Assembly (NCBI GenBank): GCA_964017045.1
Contig: OZ024809.1
Span: forward strand, 11,662,307-11,726,306
Reading direction: 5' to 3'
Length of the DNA stretch: 64,000 nt
From: Omphiscola glabra
Lineage: Eukaryota > Mollusca > Gastropoda > Lymnaeidae
A model generated the notes under the pieces. It was not told the DNA's origin. It made no database searches and saw only the letters and a program-made list of their open reading frames with translations. Each line of letters starts with the position of its first letter. Within the stretch, counting starts at the first letter, position 1. Below are positions 10,090 through 20,049 of the stretch, piece after piece. Made by a program: the position numbers and the translations under genes.

Positions 10090-10715
10090 GCTCCTGGAAT
10101 TAAACGGTGTGGCTCTGTGAATGAACGGATGTTGCTCTTTGATTGAACGGGTGTGGCTCTTTGGATGAAGCAGTGTGGCTATTTGAATGGACATGTGTGG
10201 CTCTTTGAATGGACAGGTGTGGCCCTTTGTATGAACAGGCGTGGGTTTTTGGATCAACAAGTGCGGCTCTTTGGATATACAAGAGAGGCTCTTTGAATTA
10301 ACAGGTGCGGCTCTTTGGTCGAAATTGTGTGGTCCTTTTGATGAACCAGTGTGGCTCCTTTGAATGAACAGGTGCGGCTCTTTGGATGAAATTGTGTGGC
10401 CATTTCGATGAACGAGTGTGGCTCGTTGAATGAACTAGTGTGTCTCTTTGGATATACAGGTGTGGCTCTTTGGATAATCAGATATGACTCTCTTTGAATG
10501 AACAGGTGTGGCCGTTTGATTGAACAGGTGTGGTTCTTTGGATGAGCCGGTGTGGCTCTTTGGATGAACCGGTGTGGTTCTTTGGATGAACCGGTGTGGT
10601 TCTTTGGATGAACCGGTGTGGCTCTTTGGATGAACCGGTGTGGTTCTTTGGATGAACCGGTGTGGCTCTTTGGATGAACCGATGTGGCTCTTTGGATGAA
10701 CCGGTGTGGCCTTTT
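10090..10715. repeat. 22-bp tandem repeat, about 28 copies, graded divergence
   Basis: Unit core GGATGAACCGGTGTGGCTCT. Right-hand copies (10540-10710) are almost identical; left-hand copies are heavily diverged. The array begins directly after CAGTGGTGGGAAGC and a poly-C run, a hAT-like terminus, so it may have grown from the interior of an old transposon. Confidence 0.9.
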
Positions 10716-10819
10716 TGTCTTTGAATATTTTATTACAATTACGTCATAGGCGTATCACAGATACTAATCCTCACCTATTGCTGGCTGACACTGACTGTTA
10801 TCGTTTTGTATTTAAATTT

Positions 10820-11225
10820 TCTCTTATCACACAGCCCAAGTGCACATCAACACATCAAGTCTCTTATCACAAAGCCCAAGTGCACATCAACACATCAAGT
10901 CTCTTATCACACATCCCAAGTGCACATCGACACATCAAGTCTCTTATCACACAGCCCAAATGCACATCGACACATCGATTCTCTTATCACACAGCCCATG
11001 TGCACATCGACAATTCAAGTCTCTTAACACACAGACCATGTGGACATCGACACAGCGTGTTTATTATCACATAGACCATGTGCAAATCGACACAGCGTGT
11101 CTCTTATCACATAGACCATGTGCACATCGACACAGCGTGTCTCTTATCACAGAGCCCATATGCACATGGACACAACAGATCTCTTCGCACACAACCCGTT
11201 TGCACATCGACACGCAAGTCTCTGA
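10820..11225. repeat. 40-bp tandem repeat, about 10 copies
   Basis: Unit of exactly 40 bp with CTCTTATCACACAGCCCAAG and TGCACATCGACACA. Plus-strand frames of 60-145 codons through it are repeat translations, open in three frames. Confidence 0.92.
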
Positions 11226-11384
11226 CAAATTTAAGCCACTATCATTTTTTTTATTGTTAATATATTCCTTGCAATAGGACAATTGAAGATCCACCAAAAT
11301 TTTTAGTTTAAAATATCTCGCAAGACCAAATTTCATAATCAAAATTTTGCTCCTCGATGTTAACGTAAGAGAACCCAGTGATGT

Positions 11385-11745
11385 TACTTATTGTTAATAG
11401 GCATGTCTACTTATTGGCAATTGTGATGTCTACTAATTGGCAATTGTGATGTCTACTAATTGGCAATTGGGATGTCTACTTATTGTTAATAGGCATGTCT
11501 ACTAATTGGCAATGTGATGTCTACTAATTGGCAATTGGGATGTCTACTTATTGTTAATAGGCATGTCTACTTATTGGCAATTGTGATGTCTACTAATTGG
11601 CAATTGGGATGTCTACTTATTGTTAATAGGCATGTCTTCTTATTGGCAATTGTGATGTCTACTAATTGGCAATTGTGATGTCTACTAATTGGCAATTGGG
11701 ATGTCTACTTATTGTTAATAGGCATGTCTACTTATTGGCAACTGG
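11385..11745. repeat. 23-bp tandem repeat with composite order, about 16 copies
   Basis: Two alternating unit types, one with GATGTCTACTAATTGGCAAT and one with TGTCTACTTATTGTTAATAG, recur in a semi-regular order. This indicates amplification of multi-unit blocks rather than single units. Confidence 0.88.
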
Positions 11746-12500
11746 CTTTTATAACTTATTCCCAACAACTTGCTTTAACAAAATCAACGTAAATACTCCC
11801 TGCATAACGCAGTAATGTGTAGCCACTGAGACCCTTTCTTTACCACTCAGTTATGGGTAGCAGTATTGTAAGACTTTATGTACAGCTCGCATTTATGGGA
11901 AGCCAACATGACACGTTATGTGCTGAACCGGTGTAACACAATATTATACAAGCTAAGTTGAAAATGAATTTTTTTCTCATGTCTGTAAATAAAACAGACA
12001 AACAATCACATTCATGTGCTGGTTCAAGCGTTGTTGTCTTTTTCCATTTTACTTTGGTGTGCACCAATTCGGGTGAGCACAAACGCTTCCTGTGCATTGT
12101 CGGCAACAAATACAGGCAGCATATTATTTTTTTTTTTTTAAATTTTAAAATTGACAGGCAACAAAGCTCTTTTATTGTTATATTGCTATGTTGTTATGTT
12201 ATTATATTTGTCGCGTTAAATTAAGGAAAATATAATAATAATTTGTTTCATATTCTTCATCAAATAGTTGGGGTTATTTTATTCTGATAATTTACCACAC
12301 ACGAAAGATGAAAATCTTTGTGACGGTTATTTCGCGGCTAATCTCCATCCGTTCCCTAAAATGGCTACTTCCGGTTATTCATAAAGTGCGGCTAGCGTAT
12401 CGCAGCTGCCAATAACCACACGTTTAGCCGGTAATAAAAGATCGATACCGCCCTGGCCAGTCTTGTGACGCAACGTGCTGTAGCGTGCAGCTTTATAAAT
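11746..12500. other. AT-rich unique spacer
   Basis: Short frames at 11876-12109 (minus) and 11958-12224 (plus) overlap antiparallel and have no recognisable domain. A T-run sits near 12127-12138. Confidence 0.45.
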
Positions 12501-12915
12501 AATGGTCGGCCCTCGACCGACGGAGTCACAAAGTCAAACTGCAACGTTCGGCACTCAACCGACGGAGTCACAAAGTCAAACTGGAACGGTCGGCCCTCAA
12601 CCGACGGAGTCGCAAAGTCAAACTGCAATGGTCGGCCCTCAACCGGAGGAGTCACAAAGTCAAACTGCAATGGTCGACTATCAACCGACGGAGTCACAAA
12701 TTCAAACTGCAATGGTTGGCCTTCAAACGACGGAGTCACAAAGTCAAACTGCAACGGTCGACCCTCAAACGACGGAGTCACAAAGTCAAACTGCAATGGT
12801 CGACCCTCAACCGACGGAGTCACAAAGTCAAACTGCAATGGTTGGCCTTCAAACGACGGAATCACAAAGTCAAACTGCAACGGTCGACCTTCAACCGACG
12901 GGGTCTCAAGTTAAA
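12501..12915. repeat. 42-bp tandem repeat, about 10 copies
   Basis: Unit of 42 bp containing GACGGAGTCACAAAGTCAAA and CTGCAATGGTCGGCC. The period equals 14 codons, so plus frames (12465-12914 and 12502-13053, the latter reading PTESQSQTA repeats) and a minus frame (12392-12880, reading QFDFVTPS repeats) are all open. Simultaneous openness argues for a by-product. The 183-codon plus frame runs past the array into unrelated sequence. Confidence 0.92.
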
Positions 12916-13346
12916 CCACAGATTTTACAAGAAAAAGAAACATATTTTTTTTTCTCTCTCTCTTTTTCTGACGGCTTAATTGGCGATTCCTCAACAGTTT
13001 CCTTCGCCTCTTCAATTCAGTGTCCTCTTCAAATGACAATTCCCGATATGTAACAATGAACGTATACACTTGTAACGTTAATGTCCATTTTGTTAAAGAC
13101 GACACTGAACAATGGCATGGCTGCTTGGGGTTTTTTGTTGTCTTTCTGACAATCAGTTTGGGGGTGGGGGGGGGGGGGTGATTGACTCACGGGGTCTGGG
13201 ATAGGTGTACGTGTGAGGGGTTGCGGCTGTTAGCACGTTTGTTTGGTTTTGGGGGGGGGGGGTGTGGAGTTGGGATTATAAATGAGAGTACAGTTTTGGG
13301 GCGTGATTTGTTAAACTTTAGCATGATAAAGAGAACTGCTCACTTG
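12916..13346. other. Spacer with two long poly-G tracts
   Basis: No gene seen. G-runs at about 13157-13169 and 13250-13262 could form G-quadruplexes. Confidence 0.5.
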
Positions 13347-13588
13347 TAAATGACAAATGTCAAATGCGTTAGAGATACTACACTTGTGTCAAATGAGTCA
13401 GAGCTACGACACTTGTGTCAAATGCGTCAGAAGTACAACCATGGTAAATACGTCAGACATACGACCCTGGTGTCAAATGCGTCAGAGATACAACCCTGTT
13501 ATCAAATGCGTCAGAAATACAACAATGGTAAATGCTTCAGAGATACGACCCTGTTGTCAAATGCGTCAGGGATACAAGCTGTTGTCGA
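13347..13588. repeat. 26/29-bp tandem repeat, 8-9 copies
   Basis: Units alternate between 29 and 26 bp around TCAAATGCGTCAGAGATACA; the shorter form lacks the TGTCA-type start. Substitutions are frequent. Confidence 0.82.
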
Positions 13589-13641
13589 GAAATTATGAAA
13601 CGATAAGTCAAACATTGGTGGTGGGAGTTGTCGTTAGTGTG

Positions 13642-13883
13642 TGATTGGCTCATGATTGGCCCGTGATTGGCTCATTATTGGCCCGTGATTGGCTCATTAT
13701 TGGCCCGTGATTGGCTCATTATTGGCCCGTGATTGGCTCATTATTGGCCCGTGATTGGCTCATTATTGGCCCGTGATTGGCTCATTATAGGCCCGTGATT
13801 GGCTCATTATTGGCCCGTGATTGGCTCATTATTGGCCCGTGATTGGCTCATTATTGGCCCGTGATTGGCTCATTATTGGCCCA
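13642..13883. repeat. 22-bp CCAAT-box tandem repeat, 11 copies
   Basis: Eleven copies of a 22-bp unit made of two 11-bp halves, TGATTGGCTCA and TTATTGGCCCG. Every half carries ATTGG (CCAAT on the minus strand), giving 22 half-units, only one of which is altered (ATTATAGG near 13788). GAGCCAATCA on the minus strand fits the NF-Y consensus. The 11-bp spacing would place all sites on nearly the same helical face. Whether this is bound by anything is inference. Confidence 0.92.
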
Positions 13884-13954
13884 ATGATGTAAGTTGGCTT
13901 GTTACTAAAGTGTAAAAAAACTTGTATAATAATAAACCTTTACTTTTAATAATG

Positions 13955-14186
13955 TAATAACGTAAAATCTTATAAACTTTACTGTCAATGTTGATGTCTC
14001 AATAACGTAAAATCTTATAAACTTTACTGTCAATGTTGATGTCTCAATAACGTAAATTCTTATAAACTTTACTGTCAATGTTGATGTCTCAATAACGTAA
14101 AATCTTATTAACGTTACTGTCAATGTTGATATCTCAATAACGTAAAATCTTATAAACTTTACTGTCAATGTTGATGTCTCAATAAC
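13955..14186. repeat. 45-bp tandem repeat, 5 copies
   Basis: Unit of 45 bp with CTTATAAACTTTACTGTCAA and GTTGATGTCTCAATAACG. The period is 15 codons, so a 118-codon minus frame (13905-14261) runs through it; I do not regard it as a gene. Confidence 0.9.
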
Positions 14187-14281
14187 TTGGCCCATGCAGG
14201 TGGTTACAATTAATTTATTTATACAAGAAATGAGTAGTCCTACAACAACAACAAAAGCCATACATTCACTACGAAGGTTGT

Positions 14282-14908
14282 ATACATGAAATTAATTTAT
14301 TATTAATTGAGTACATTAAATTAATTTATTATTAATTGTGTACATTAACTTAATTTATTATTAATTGTGTACATTAACTTAATTTATTATTAATTGTGTA
14401 CATTAACTTAATTTATTATTAAGTGTGTACAATCACTTAATTTATTATTAATTGTGTACATTAACTTAATATATTATTAATTGTGTACATTAACTTAATT
14501 TATTATTAATTGTGTACATTAACTTAATTTATTATTAATTGTAATCATCAAATTAATTTATTATTAATTGTGTACATTACATTAATTTATTATTAATTAT
14601 GTACATTAACTTAATTTATTATTAATTGTGTACATTACCTTAATTTATTATCAATTGTGTACATTAACTTAATTTATTATTAATTGTATACATTAACTTA
14701 ATTTATTATTAATTGTGTACATTAACTTAATTTGTTATTAATTGTGTACATTAACTTAATTTGTTGTTAATTGTGTGCATTAACTTAATTTTTTATTAAT
14801 TGTGCACATTAACTTAATGTATTATTAATTGTGTACATTAACTTAATTTATTATTAATTGTGTACATTAACTTAATTTATTATTAATTGTGTACATCAAA
14901 TTAATTTA
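14282..14908. repeat. 29-bp AT-rich tandem repeat, about 21 copies
   Basis: Unit core TTAATTTATTATTAATTGTG plus TACATTAAC. Very AT-rich with repeated TTAATT/TAATTG homeodomain-like and matrix-attachment-like motifs; no function can be assigned. Confidence 0.93.
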
Positions 14909-15033
14909 TATCGAATTTGAGTGTGATTCAGAGCTCGGGTAGGGGAGTGGGCGTGGGAAGGGGTGTTGTTGCGGGACATGTCTTGTTTACTTTGAAAAAT
15001 ACCATTGTTTTACCCGACACATGTATTCGTTAT

Positions 15034-15740
15034 GAATGCCCCACCTGTAAGTGTAAACTCCAATACATGTAGTGCGTGGGCAGGGCCGACCCTCACAATT
15101 GCTGGGCCCTATGCGAAACTGATTGCGCGGGGCCCAGTCTGGGTAGGAATAAGGATAATAAGTGAAAATTAAGATTTTGTATTAGAAAATAAATTCGGGG
15201 CGGGGCCTATGAAAGTGCGGGGCCCACTGCGGCCGCATAGGTTGCAATGGCCTAAGGCCGGCCCTGTGCGTGGGTACAGGCTGCCCCACCAGTAAGTGTA
15301 AGCGTCAATACATGTAGTGCGTGGGATAGGCTGCCCCACCTGTAAGTGTAAGCGTCAACACATGTAGTGCTGGGTATAGGCTGCCCCACCTGTAAGTGTA
15401 AGCGTCAATACATGTAGTGCGTGGGATAGGCTGCCCCACCTGTAAGTGTAAGCGTCAACACATGTAGTGCTGGGTATAGGCTGCCCCACCTGTAAGTGTA
15501 AGCGTCAATACATGTAGTGCGTGGGATAGGCTGCCCCACCTGTAAGTGTAAGCGTCAATACATGTAGTGCTGGGTATAGGCTGCCCCACCTGTAAGTGTA
15601 AGCGCCAATACCTGTAGTGCGTGGGTATAGGCTGCCCCACCTGTAAGTGTAGGCGTCAATACATGTAGTGCTGGGTATAGGCTGCCCCACCTGTAAGTGT
15701 AAGCGTCAATACATGTAGTGCGTGGGTATCGGCCAGGCAT
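15034..15740. repeat. 50-bp tandem repeat with alternating unit types, interrupted by a MITE
   Basis: Unit of about 50 bp with GCCCCACCTGTAAGTGTAAG and CGTCAATACATGTAGTG. Right of the MITE, units ending GCGTGGGATAGG and units ending TGCTGGGTATAGG alternate, giving a 100-bp higher-order dimer. The hAT MITE at 15081-15266 sits within the left-hand copies, so the array predates the insertion. Minus-strand frames of 61 codons are by-products. Confidence 0.92.
15081..15266. mobile_element. hAT-type MITE, family 2, copy A
   Basis: A 186-bp element starting CAGGGCCGACCCTC and ending GGCCTAAGGCCGGCCCTG, flanked by a perfect 8-bp target duplication TGCGTGGG (15073-15080 and 15267-15274). The target lies inside the 50-bp minisatellite. 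Internal sequence (GGGGCCCAGTCTGGGTAGG, AAGTGAAAATTAAGATTTTG) matches copy B at 17098-17287. Non-coding. Confidence 0.93.
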
Positions 15741-16194
15741 GGAAACGTTTCAATTAAACAACAACAACAAAAGAAAAAAGAATCCGAAACAAAGTGGCTA
15801 CATCAAAGAAAGTGATAACGCGTAGCGACTAAAAATAGCAATATATCTTTTTTATAAAAACAGGAGATAAGACAAATTGAATCTTTATTGTAAAAAGGGT
15901 TGTTTTTTTTAAATTTTATTTTAATTTTTATCGCCCAACCAAATTTTTTTTTACCATTTTCAAGTAGAGTGGGACGTTGTTTACCTGCCCCCCCCCCCCC
16001 CTTTTTTTTTGTAGCCTGCCACCTGTGCGTGTCATTATGAGTAATGTGCAGCACTGTTTTAACATCATGGCATTCCTGCTTGATGAGATTAGTCCAACTA
16101 TTTTAAATATATGGGAGGTGGGGGGAGACTGAGTGGTTCTCAAAATAGGAGGGGGTGAGTTAACCATTTAGACAGTTATTTTTAAAATCCTTTA
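15741..16194. other. Unique spacer with poly-C/poly-T junction
   Basis: No gene seen. Contains a C-run at about 15990-16001 followed by poly-T. Confidence 0.5.
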
Positions 16195-17097
16195 TATTAA
16201 TATCGCTTTTGTTTGTTGCTGGCTGGGTAGCTAATTTCGACGTCTAATTGATCCCCTTCCCGTCAACCTATAAAGCTGAAACTTGTCAAATAGACACGTT
16301 GCCGATGACAACCCATTCTTTCAAACATTCAGCACCACTATCCAACCCTAGCCCCCCCCCACCCCCCAAAAAAAAAAAATCGGGTATTCTTTTTTTTCAA
16401 GGGGAAAATGAAAGTAATTCCCGATAAATGCGCTAAATGAATTTTTTTTTAAAATATCGCAAGTACGTTTAGTGCGTAATAGTTTCTTTTGATTTCCGAA
16501 AAGTTGGTGAAACAGTTGGTGAAATAGTTGGTGAAATAGTTGGTGAAACAGTTGGTGAAATAGTTGGTGAAATAGTTGGTGAAATAGTTGGTGAAATAGT
16601 TGGTGAAATAGTTGGTGAAATAGTTGGTGAAACAGTTGGTGAAACAGTTGGTGAAACAGTTGGTGAAACAGTTGGTGAAACAGTTGGTGAAACAGTTGGT
16701 GAAATAGTTGGTGAAATAGTTGGTGAAATAGTTGGTGAAATAGTTGGTGAATTAGTTGGTGAAATAGTTGGTGAAATAGTTGGTGAAATAGTTGGTGAAA
16801 TAGTTGGTGAAATAGTTGGTGAAATAGTTGGTGAAACAGTTGGTGAAATAGTTGGTGAACTAGTTGGTGAAATAGTTGGTGAAATAGTTGGTGAAACAGT
16901 TGGTGAAACAGTTTGTGAAACAGTTTGTGAAACAGTTGGTGAAACAGTTGATGAAACAGTTTGTGAAACAGTTGGTGAAACAGTTGGTGAAATATTTGGT
17001 GAAATAGTTGGTGAAAGAAATATGCGGAGTAAAAGCGGGTGGGTCATTAAAATATGAATATAGCTCAGGGGCGTGAAAGAAATGTGTGTTTGCGAGC
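16195..17097. mobile_element. Dispersed repeat X, copy A (contains expanded minisatellite)
   Basis: Matches the copy at 31788-32205 in order: a GCTTTTGTTYGT start, GGCTGGCTGG-like sequence, GAGCTGAAACTTG, GACACGTTGCCGATGACA, a poly-C/A block, CGCTAAATGA, then GCGGAGTAAAAGCGGGTGGG and TTGCGAGC. In this copy the stretch between the two last blocks is filled by a 12-bp minisatellite (16502-17018). It ends at a family-2 hAT insertion. I do not recognise the family; ends and target duplications are undefined. Confidence 0.72.
16502..17018. repeat. 12-bp tandem repeat, about 43 copies
   Basis: Unit AGTTGGTGAAAT, with a frequent T/C alternative at the last base that occurs in blocks. The period is four codons, so the minus strand reads as 192 codons of SPTI/SPTV repeats (16469-17047); it looks mucin-like but has no signal peptide or non-repeat domain. 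The other copy of the host element (near 32110) has essentially one unit, so the array grew after the element spread. Confidence 0.95.
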
Positions 17098-17287
17098 CAG
17101 AGCCGGCCCTAACAATTGCGGGGCCCTATGCGAAACGGATTGCGCGGGGCCCAGTCTGGGTAGGGATAAGGATAATAAGTGAAAATTAAGATTTTGTAAT
17201 AGAAAATAAATTCGCGCAGGGCCTATGAAAGTGCGGCGGGGGGGCCATTGCAGCCTCATATGTTGCAATGGCCTAAGGCCGGCCCTG
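17098..17287. mobile_element. hAT-type MITE, family 2, copy B
   Basis: A 190-bp copy starting CAGAGCCGGCCCTAAC and ending GGCCTAAGGCCGGCCCTG. Target duplication TTGCGAGC (17090-17097) and TTGCTAGC (17288-17295), 7 of 8 identical. The related repeat copy at about 32195-32203 has the uninterrupted sequence GGTTGCGAGCC, acting as a paralogous empty site. Non-coding. Confidence 0.92.
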
Positions 17288-17295
17288 TTGCTAGC

Positions 17296-18288
17296 CTTGG
17301 ACATTGTGGAAAATTTCGAATGCTACTCTTGAAACTGAATCGATTTTTTTTCTATCAATAATTATACCTGGTATTATTTACATTTGAACGTATACATTTT
17401 AAACCTTTTCACATCTGAGGTTGTTTTTGTTTTTGTTTTTTAATTGTTTTTTTTTTAAGGGGAGGTATATTTTTTTAAAATTTAAATTAATGAAAGTCAT
17501 TCCGTTTGAGAACCCCCGTATGCAGCTAGGTGTTATGCAGGTGGCAAAGAAAACAACTTGGATCCACACTTCATTAGTCAAAGACAAGGCAAGGGCCGGG
17601 GACCTGAAGCGCAACCAGATCACATGTTTCATGGAAGATAATTCTGCTCAACAAGTCAAGCGTGACGGGGCGCTTGTTTCAATTACCCCCCCCCCTTTTT
17701 TTTTAAGTGCAGTGATCCCCACCCCGAATCCCACGCTATACCCCCGACACCGAGAGTACGTAACGCGTACAAATTCGTTATTTATCGACTAAGCAATCGG
17801 TGGCGTTCGTGCATCTATGTTACTACTATGTTACTGTGCCGAGCTTTTTGGATTCTTGGAGGGTACTCTGACGTCTGAATGTGATGTTGTCACGGCTGAA
17901 AGTGACTAAAGTGTCATATTTTCTTCTGGTGTTTTTCTGCAATCACGTGCAAGTGGTATCTGTTTGTTGTAGGAGTGAATATATTTCTAAAAGTCTCATA
18001 AAATGTTTGTTGTTGTTTTTTTTTTCTATTACCTCGGTATCAACAAAAAATATCGATGCATGATAAGTCAAAAGAGGAACATTACCTCGAATGGGGTAGA
18101 TGCGGTTTGGAGAGAATGTTTATGATCTAGGCTGAGCAGCGTCGAGTCAAGACAAGCTCAAATAATCGGTGGTAAGAGAGTTAAACCGGATGGAATCGTC
18201 GGCGTTAATATGGTTTTTCCAATAACTTTGACTTCACTTATTTGTGGTTGTTGTTTCTTTAAATATTGTACTTAGTTATTACACGGTA
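17296..18288. other. Unique spacer
   Basis: Overlapping antiparallel frames at 17399-17632 (minus) and 17421-17792 (plus) have no recognisable domain. Short C- and T-runs occur near 17688-17704 and 18010-18026. Confidence 0.45.
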
Positions 18289-19290
18289 GATGTAAGAGAG
18301 GGTTGATGTAAGAGAGGGTTGGTGTGAGAGAGGGTTGATGTAAGAGAGGGTTGGTGTGAGAGAGGGTTGATGTAAGAGAGGGTTGGTGTGAGAGAGGGTT
18401 GATGTAAGAGAGGGTTAATGTGAGAGAGGGTTGATGTGAGAGAGGGTTGATGTGAAAGAGGGTTGATGTAAGAGAGGGTTGGTGTAAGAGAGGGTTGATG
18501 TGAGAGAGGGTTGATGTGAGAGAGGGTTGATGTAAGAGAGGGTTGGTGTGAGATAGGGTTGATGTAAGAGAGGGTTGATGTAAGAGAGGGTTGGTGTAAG
18601 AGAGGGTTGATGTAAGAGAGGGTTGATGTGAGAGAGGGTTGATGTAAGAGAGGCTTGATGTGAGAGAGGGTTGATGTAAGAGAGGGTTGGTGTAAGAGAG
18701 GGTTGATGTGAGAGAGGGTTGATGTGAGAGAGGGTTGATGTAAGAGGGGGTTGATGTAAGAGAGGGTTAATGTAAGATAGGGTTGGTGTAAGAGAGGGTT
18801 GATGTAAGAGAGGGTTGATGTAAGAGAGGGTTGGTGTGAGATAGGGTTGATGTAAGAGAGGGTTGATGTAAGATAGGGTTTGTGTAAGAGAGGGTTGATG
18901 TAAGAGAGGTTTGGTGTGAGAGAAGGTTGATGTAAGAGAGGGTTGATGTAAGAGAGGGTTGGTGTAAGAGAGGGTTGATGTAAGATAGGGTTGGTGTAAG
19001 ATAGGGTTGATGTAAGAGAGGGTTGGTGTGAGAGAAGGTTGATGTAAGAGAGGGTTGATGTAAGAGAGGGTTGGTGTAAGAGAGGGTGTTGTAGTAGGAG
19101 TTAATGTAAGAGACGGTTCGTTTAACCGAGCGTAGGTGTACGCGATGGTTCCTGTAAGTGAGCGAGCGTTGGTTTCTGAGAGGGTTGGTGTAAGAGGTTG
19201 GGGTAAGAAAGACTTGTGTAAGGGGTGGTCGATGTAAGAGAGGGTCGGTGTAAGAGAGGTTTGGTTTAAGGGAGGGTTGGTGTAAGAGAA
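18289..19290. repeat. 16-bp tandem repeat, about 60 copies
   Basis: Unit GATGTAAGAGAGGGTT with recurrent alternatives (GGTGTAAG, GATGTGAG). Copies are regular to about 19088 and heavily decayed to 19290. Because no phase of the unit has a stop on the minus strand, a 324-codon frame (18415-19389) of LTPTLSYINPLLHQPS repeats is open; three 16-bp units make one 16-residue period. I treat it as a by-product. Confidence 0.93.
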
Positions 19291-19657
19291 GGAAGGAAAG
19301 AACACGGTACAGACTGACACAAGCCTTTCTCGCGCTTTAAGCGAACTTGTGTTTTGCGAGGGGTTGTGTTGTTGACGCTTGAGACCCACTCATACTCTTC
19401 ACCTCGTTGTTTCGTTATTTAAAGCAATGGATTAAATAGAAAAAGGCCCACAGCTTCACGCCAGCAAGAACAAAGTCTCGTTTATGGCCTCGCCCCTGCA
19501 CCGTGGCGGCAACGTCTTGTTAAAACCCAGGGCTGCTGACTAATGCATCTCTTGTCTTTATCGGTACGCTTGTGTAACAGTTTTACGACGTCGTAGTATT
19601 ACTGTAACAATGTCCCGAGTTGATGCCGTGTAGGCTGAAAAAAAAAGGAACTTGTTC
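19291..19657. other. Unique spacer
   Basis: No gene seen; moderately GC-rich with no recognised element. Confidence 0.45.
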
Positions 19658-20014
19658 CACGTTCGCGGTTTTACTGTGCACGTTCGCGGTTTTACTGTGC
19701 ACGTTCGCGGTTTTACTGTCCACGTTCGCGGTTTTACTGTCCACGTTCGCGGTTTTACTGTCCACGTTCGCGGTTTTACTGTCCACGTTCGCGGTTTTAC
19801 TGTCCACGTTCGCGGTTTTACTGTCCACGTTCGCGGTTTTAATGTCCACGTTCGCGGTTTTACTGTCCACGTTCGCGGTTTTACTGTCCACGTTCGCGGT
19901 TTTACTGTCCACGTTCGCGGTTTTACTGTCCACGTTCGCGGTTTTACTGTGCACGTTCGCGGTTTTACTGTCCACGTTCGCGGTTTTACTGTCCACGTTC
20001 GCGGTTTTACTGTC
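19658..20014. repeat. 21-bp CpG-dense tandem repeat, 17 copies
   Basis: Seventeen nearly identical copies of a 21-bp unit, CACGTTCGCGGTTTTACTGT plus C/G. Each unit has three CpGs (ACG, TCG, GCG), making this the densest CpG stretch in the window. Frames are open on both strands (minus reads NVDSKTA heptads at 19583-20017; plus reads STFAVLL heptads), so coding is unlikely. Confidence 0.95.
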
Positions 20015-20049
20015 CACTCGACTTGATTAGTAGTTACTTGTGTTTGTCG

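Noticed and set aside
13642..13883. CRISPR array
   Set aside because: Units are contiguous with no unique spacers; the same holds for all other arrays here.
16469..17047. Ser/Pro/Thr-rich 192-codon minus frame as a mucin
   Set aside because: It is the translation of a 12-bp minisatellite that the second copy of the host repeat shows to be a recent expansion.
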